DNA from: Bacteroidales bacterium | GTDB taxonomy: Bacteria > Bacteroidota > Bacteroidia > Bacteroidales > UBA932 | Length of the DNA stretch: 5,695 nucleotides | Reading direction: 5' to 3' | NCBI GenBank assembly: GCA_004552115.1 | Contig: SFPH01000070.1 | Location: 1 to 5,695, forward strand | In this document: positions 5,593 to 5,695 of the stretch, piece after piece | How positions within the stretch are numbered: position 1 is the stretch's first letter | Layout of the letters: each line of letters starts with the position of its first letter | The notes under the pieces: generated by a model | What the model was told of the DNA's origin: nothing | The model's input: only the letters and a program-made list of their open reading frames with translations | Databases searched by the model: none | Translations under genes and position numbers: made by a program

Positions 5593-5695
5593 GCGCAGAA
5601 ACCAGGCGGTTCAGCTATCCAGCCCTCTCAAGTTCAACAACAGCCACAACCCTCCACTTCTCAACCCGTTCCGTCCGCTGCCCAACAAGGCCTCT
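5593..5695 (+). other. Open Pro/Gln-rich frame running off the window end; possible junction
   Basis: On the plus strand this frame has no stop to the window end and reads as a Pro/Gln/Ser linker (QPSQVQQQPQPSTSQPVPS). All three minus-strand frames are interrupted here, and none looks like a beta-propeller. There is no credible start inside the window, and a TGA in this frame just upstream (about 5546) lies within the antiparallel regulator gene. It may be the middle of a different plus-strand gene joined to the truncated regulator by rearrangement or misassembly, or a chance frame of 34 codons. Confidence is low. Confidence 0.2.

Overview
The window looks like a Bacteroidales chromosome. The minus-strand gene is a hybrid two-component system, with kinase, receiver and AraC-type DNA-binding domains in one chain, a layout typical of that order. 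The plus-strand yaaA gene has no clear Shine-Dalgarno sequence but has a TAnnTTTG box upstream, as in Bacteroidetes promoters. I cannot name a genus from sequence alone.

Layout. Positions 3-968 (+) carry the 3' part of a gene for a degenerate glycerophosphodiester-phosphodiesterase-like protein whose start lies outside the window. Positions 969-1017 hold a short AT-rich promoter-like gap with a palindrome. Positions 1018-1998 (+) encode a YaaA/DUF328 protein that carries an in-frame, minisatellite-like 68-residue insert. Positions 1999-3545 are 1.5 kb of noncoding DNA between two convergent genes. Positions 3546-5591 (-) encode the Y_Y_Y, transmembrane, histidine kinase, receiver and AraC parts of a hybrid two-component regulator. 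Its usual N-terminal beta-propeller is absent: the frame is closed by stops at 5628-5630 and 5634-5636. The last ~100 bases instead show an open Pro/Gln-rich plus-strand frame, so the 5' end of the regulator is either truncated, frameshifted or next to a junction.

The unusual part is the convergent intergenic region. From 2018 to 2725 there are 14 tandem imperfect palindromes, each exactly 38 nt (two 12-nt arms and a 14-nt loop), separated by spacers that alternate strictly 14, 13, 14, 13 nt. The mean period is 51.5 bp, close to five helical turns, and the true repeat unit is a 103-bp dimer. This is followed by two diverged copies of a structured element in opposite orientation (about 2734-2907 on minus, about 3310-3480 on plus) that share a hairpin with a compensatory base-pair change. 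Between them, 3001-3154 can fold into a near-perfect three-way junction closed by a 14-bp perfect inverted repeat. A further copy of the inverted-repeat arm lies at 3486-3502, beyond the second structured element, giving a MITE-like arrangement. None of this looks protein-coding.

I see no pathway shared by the three genes. The intergenic repeats are the main candidate for an undescribed element: a phased array of dyad sites, or a structured-RNA or mobile noncoding element.
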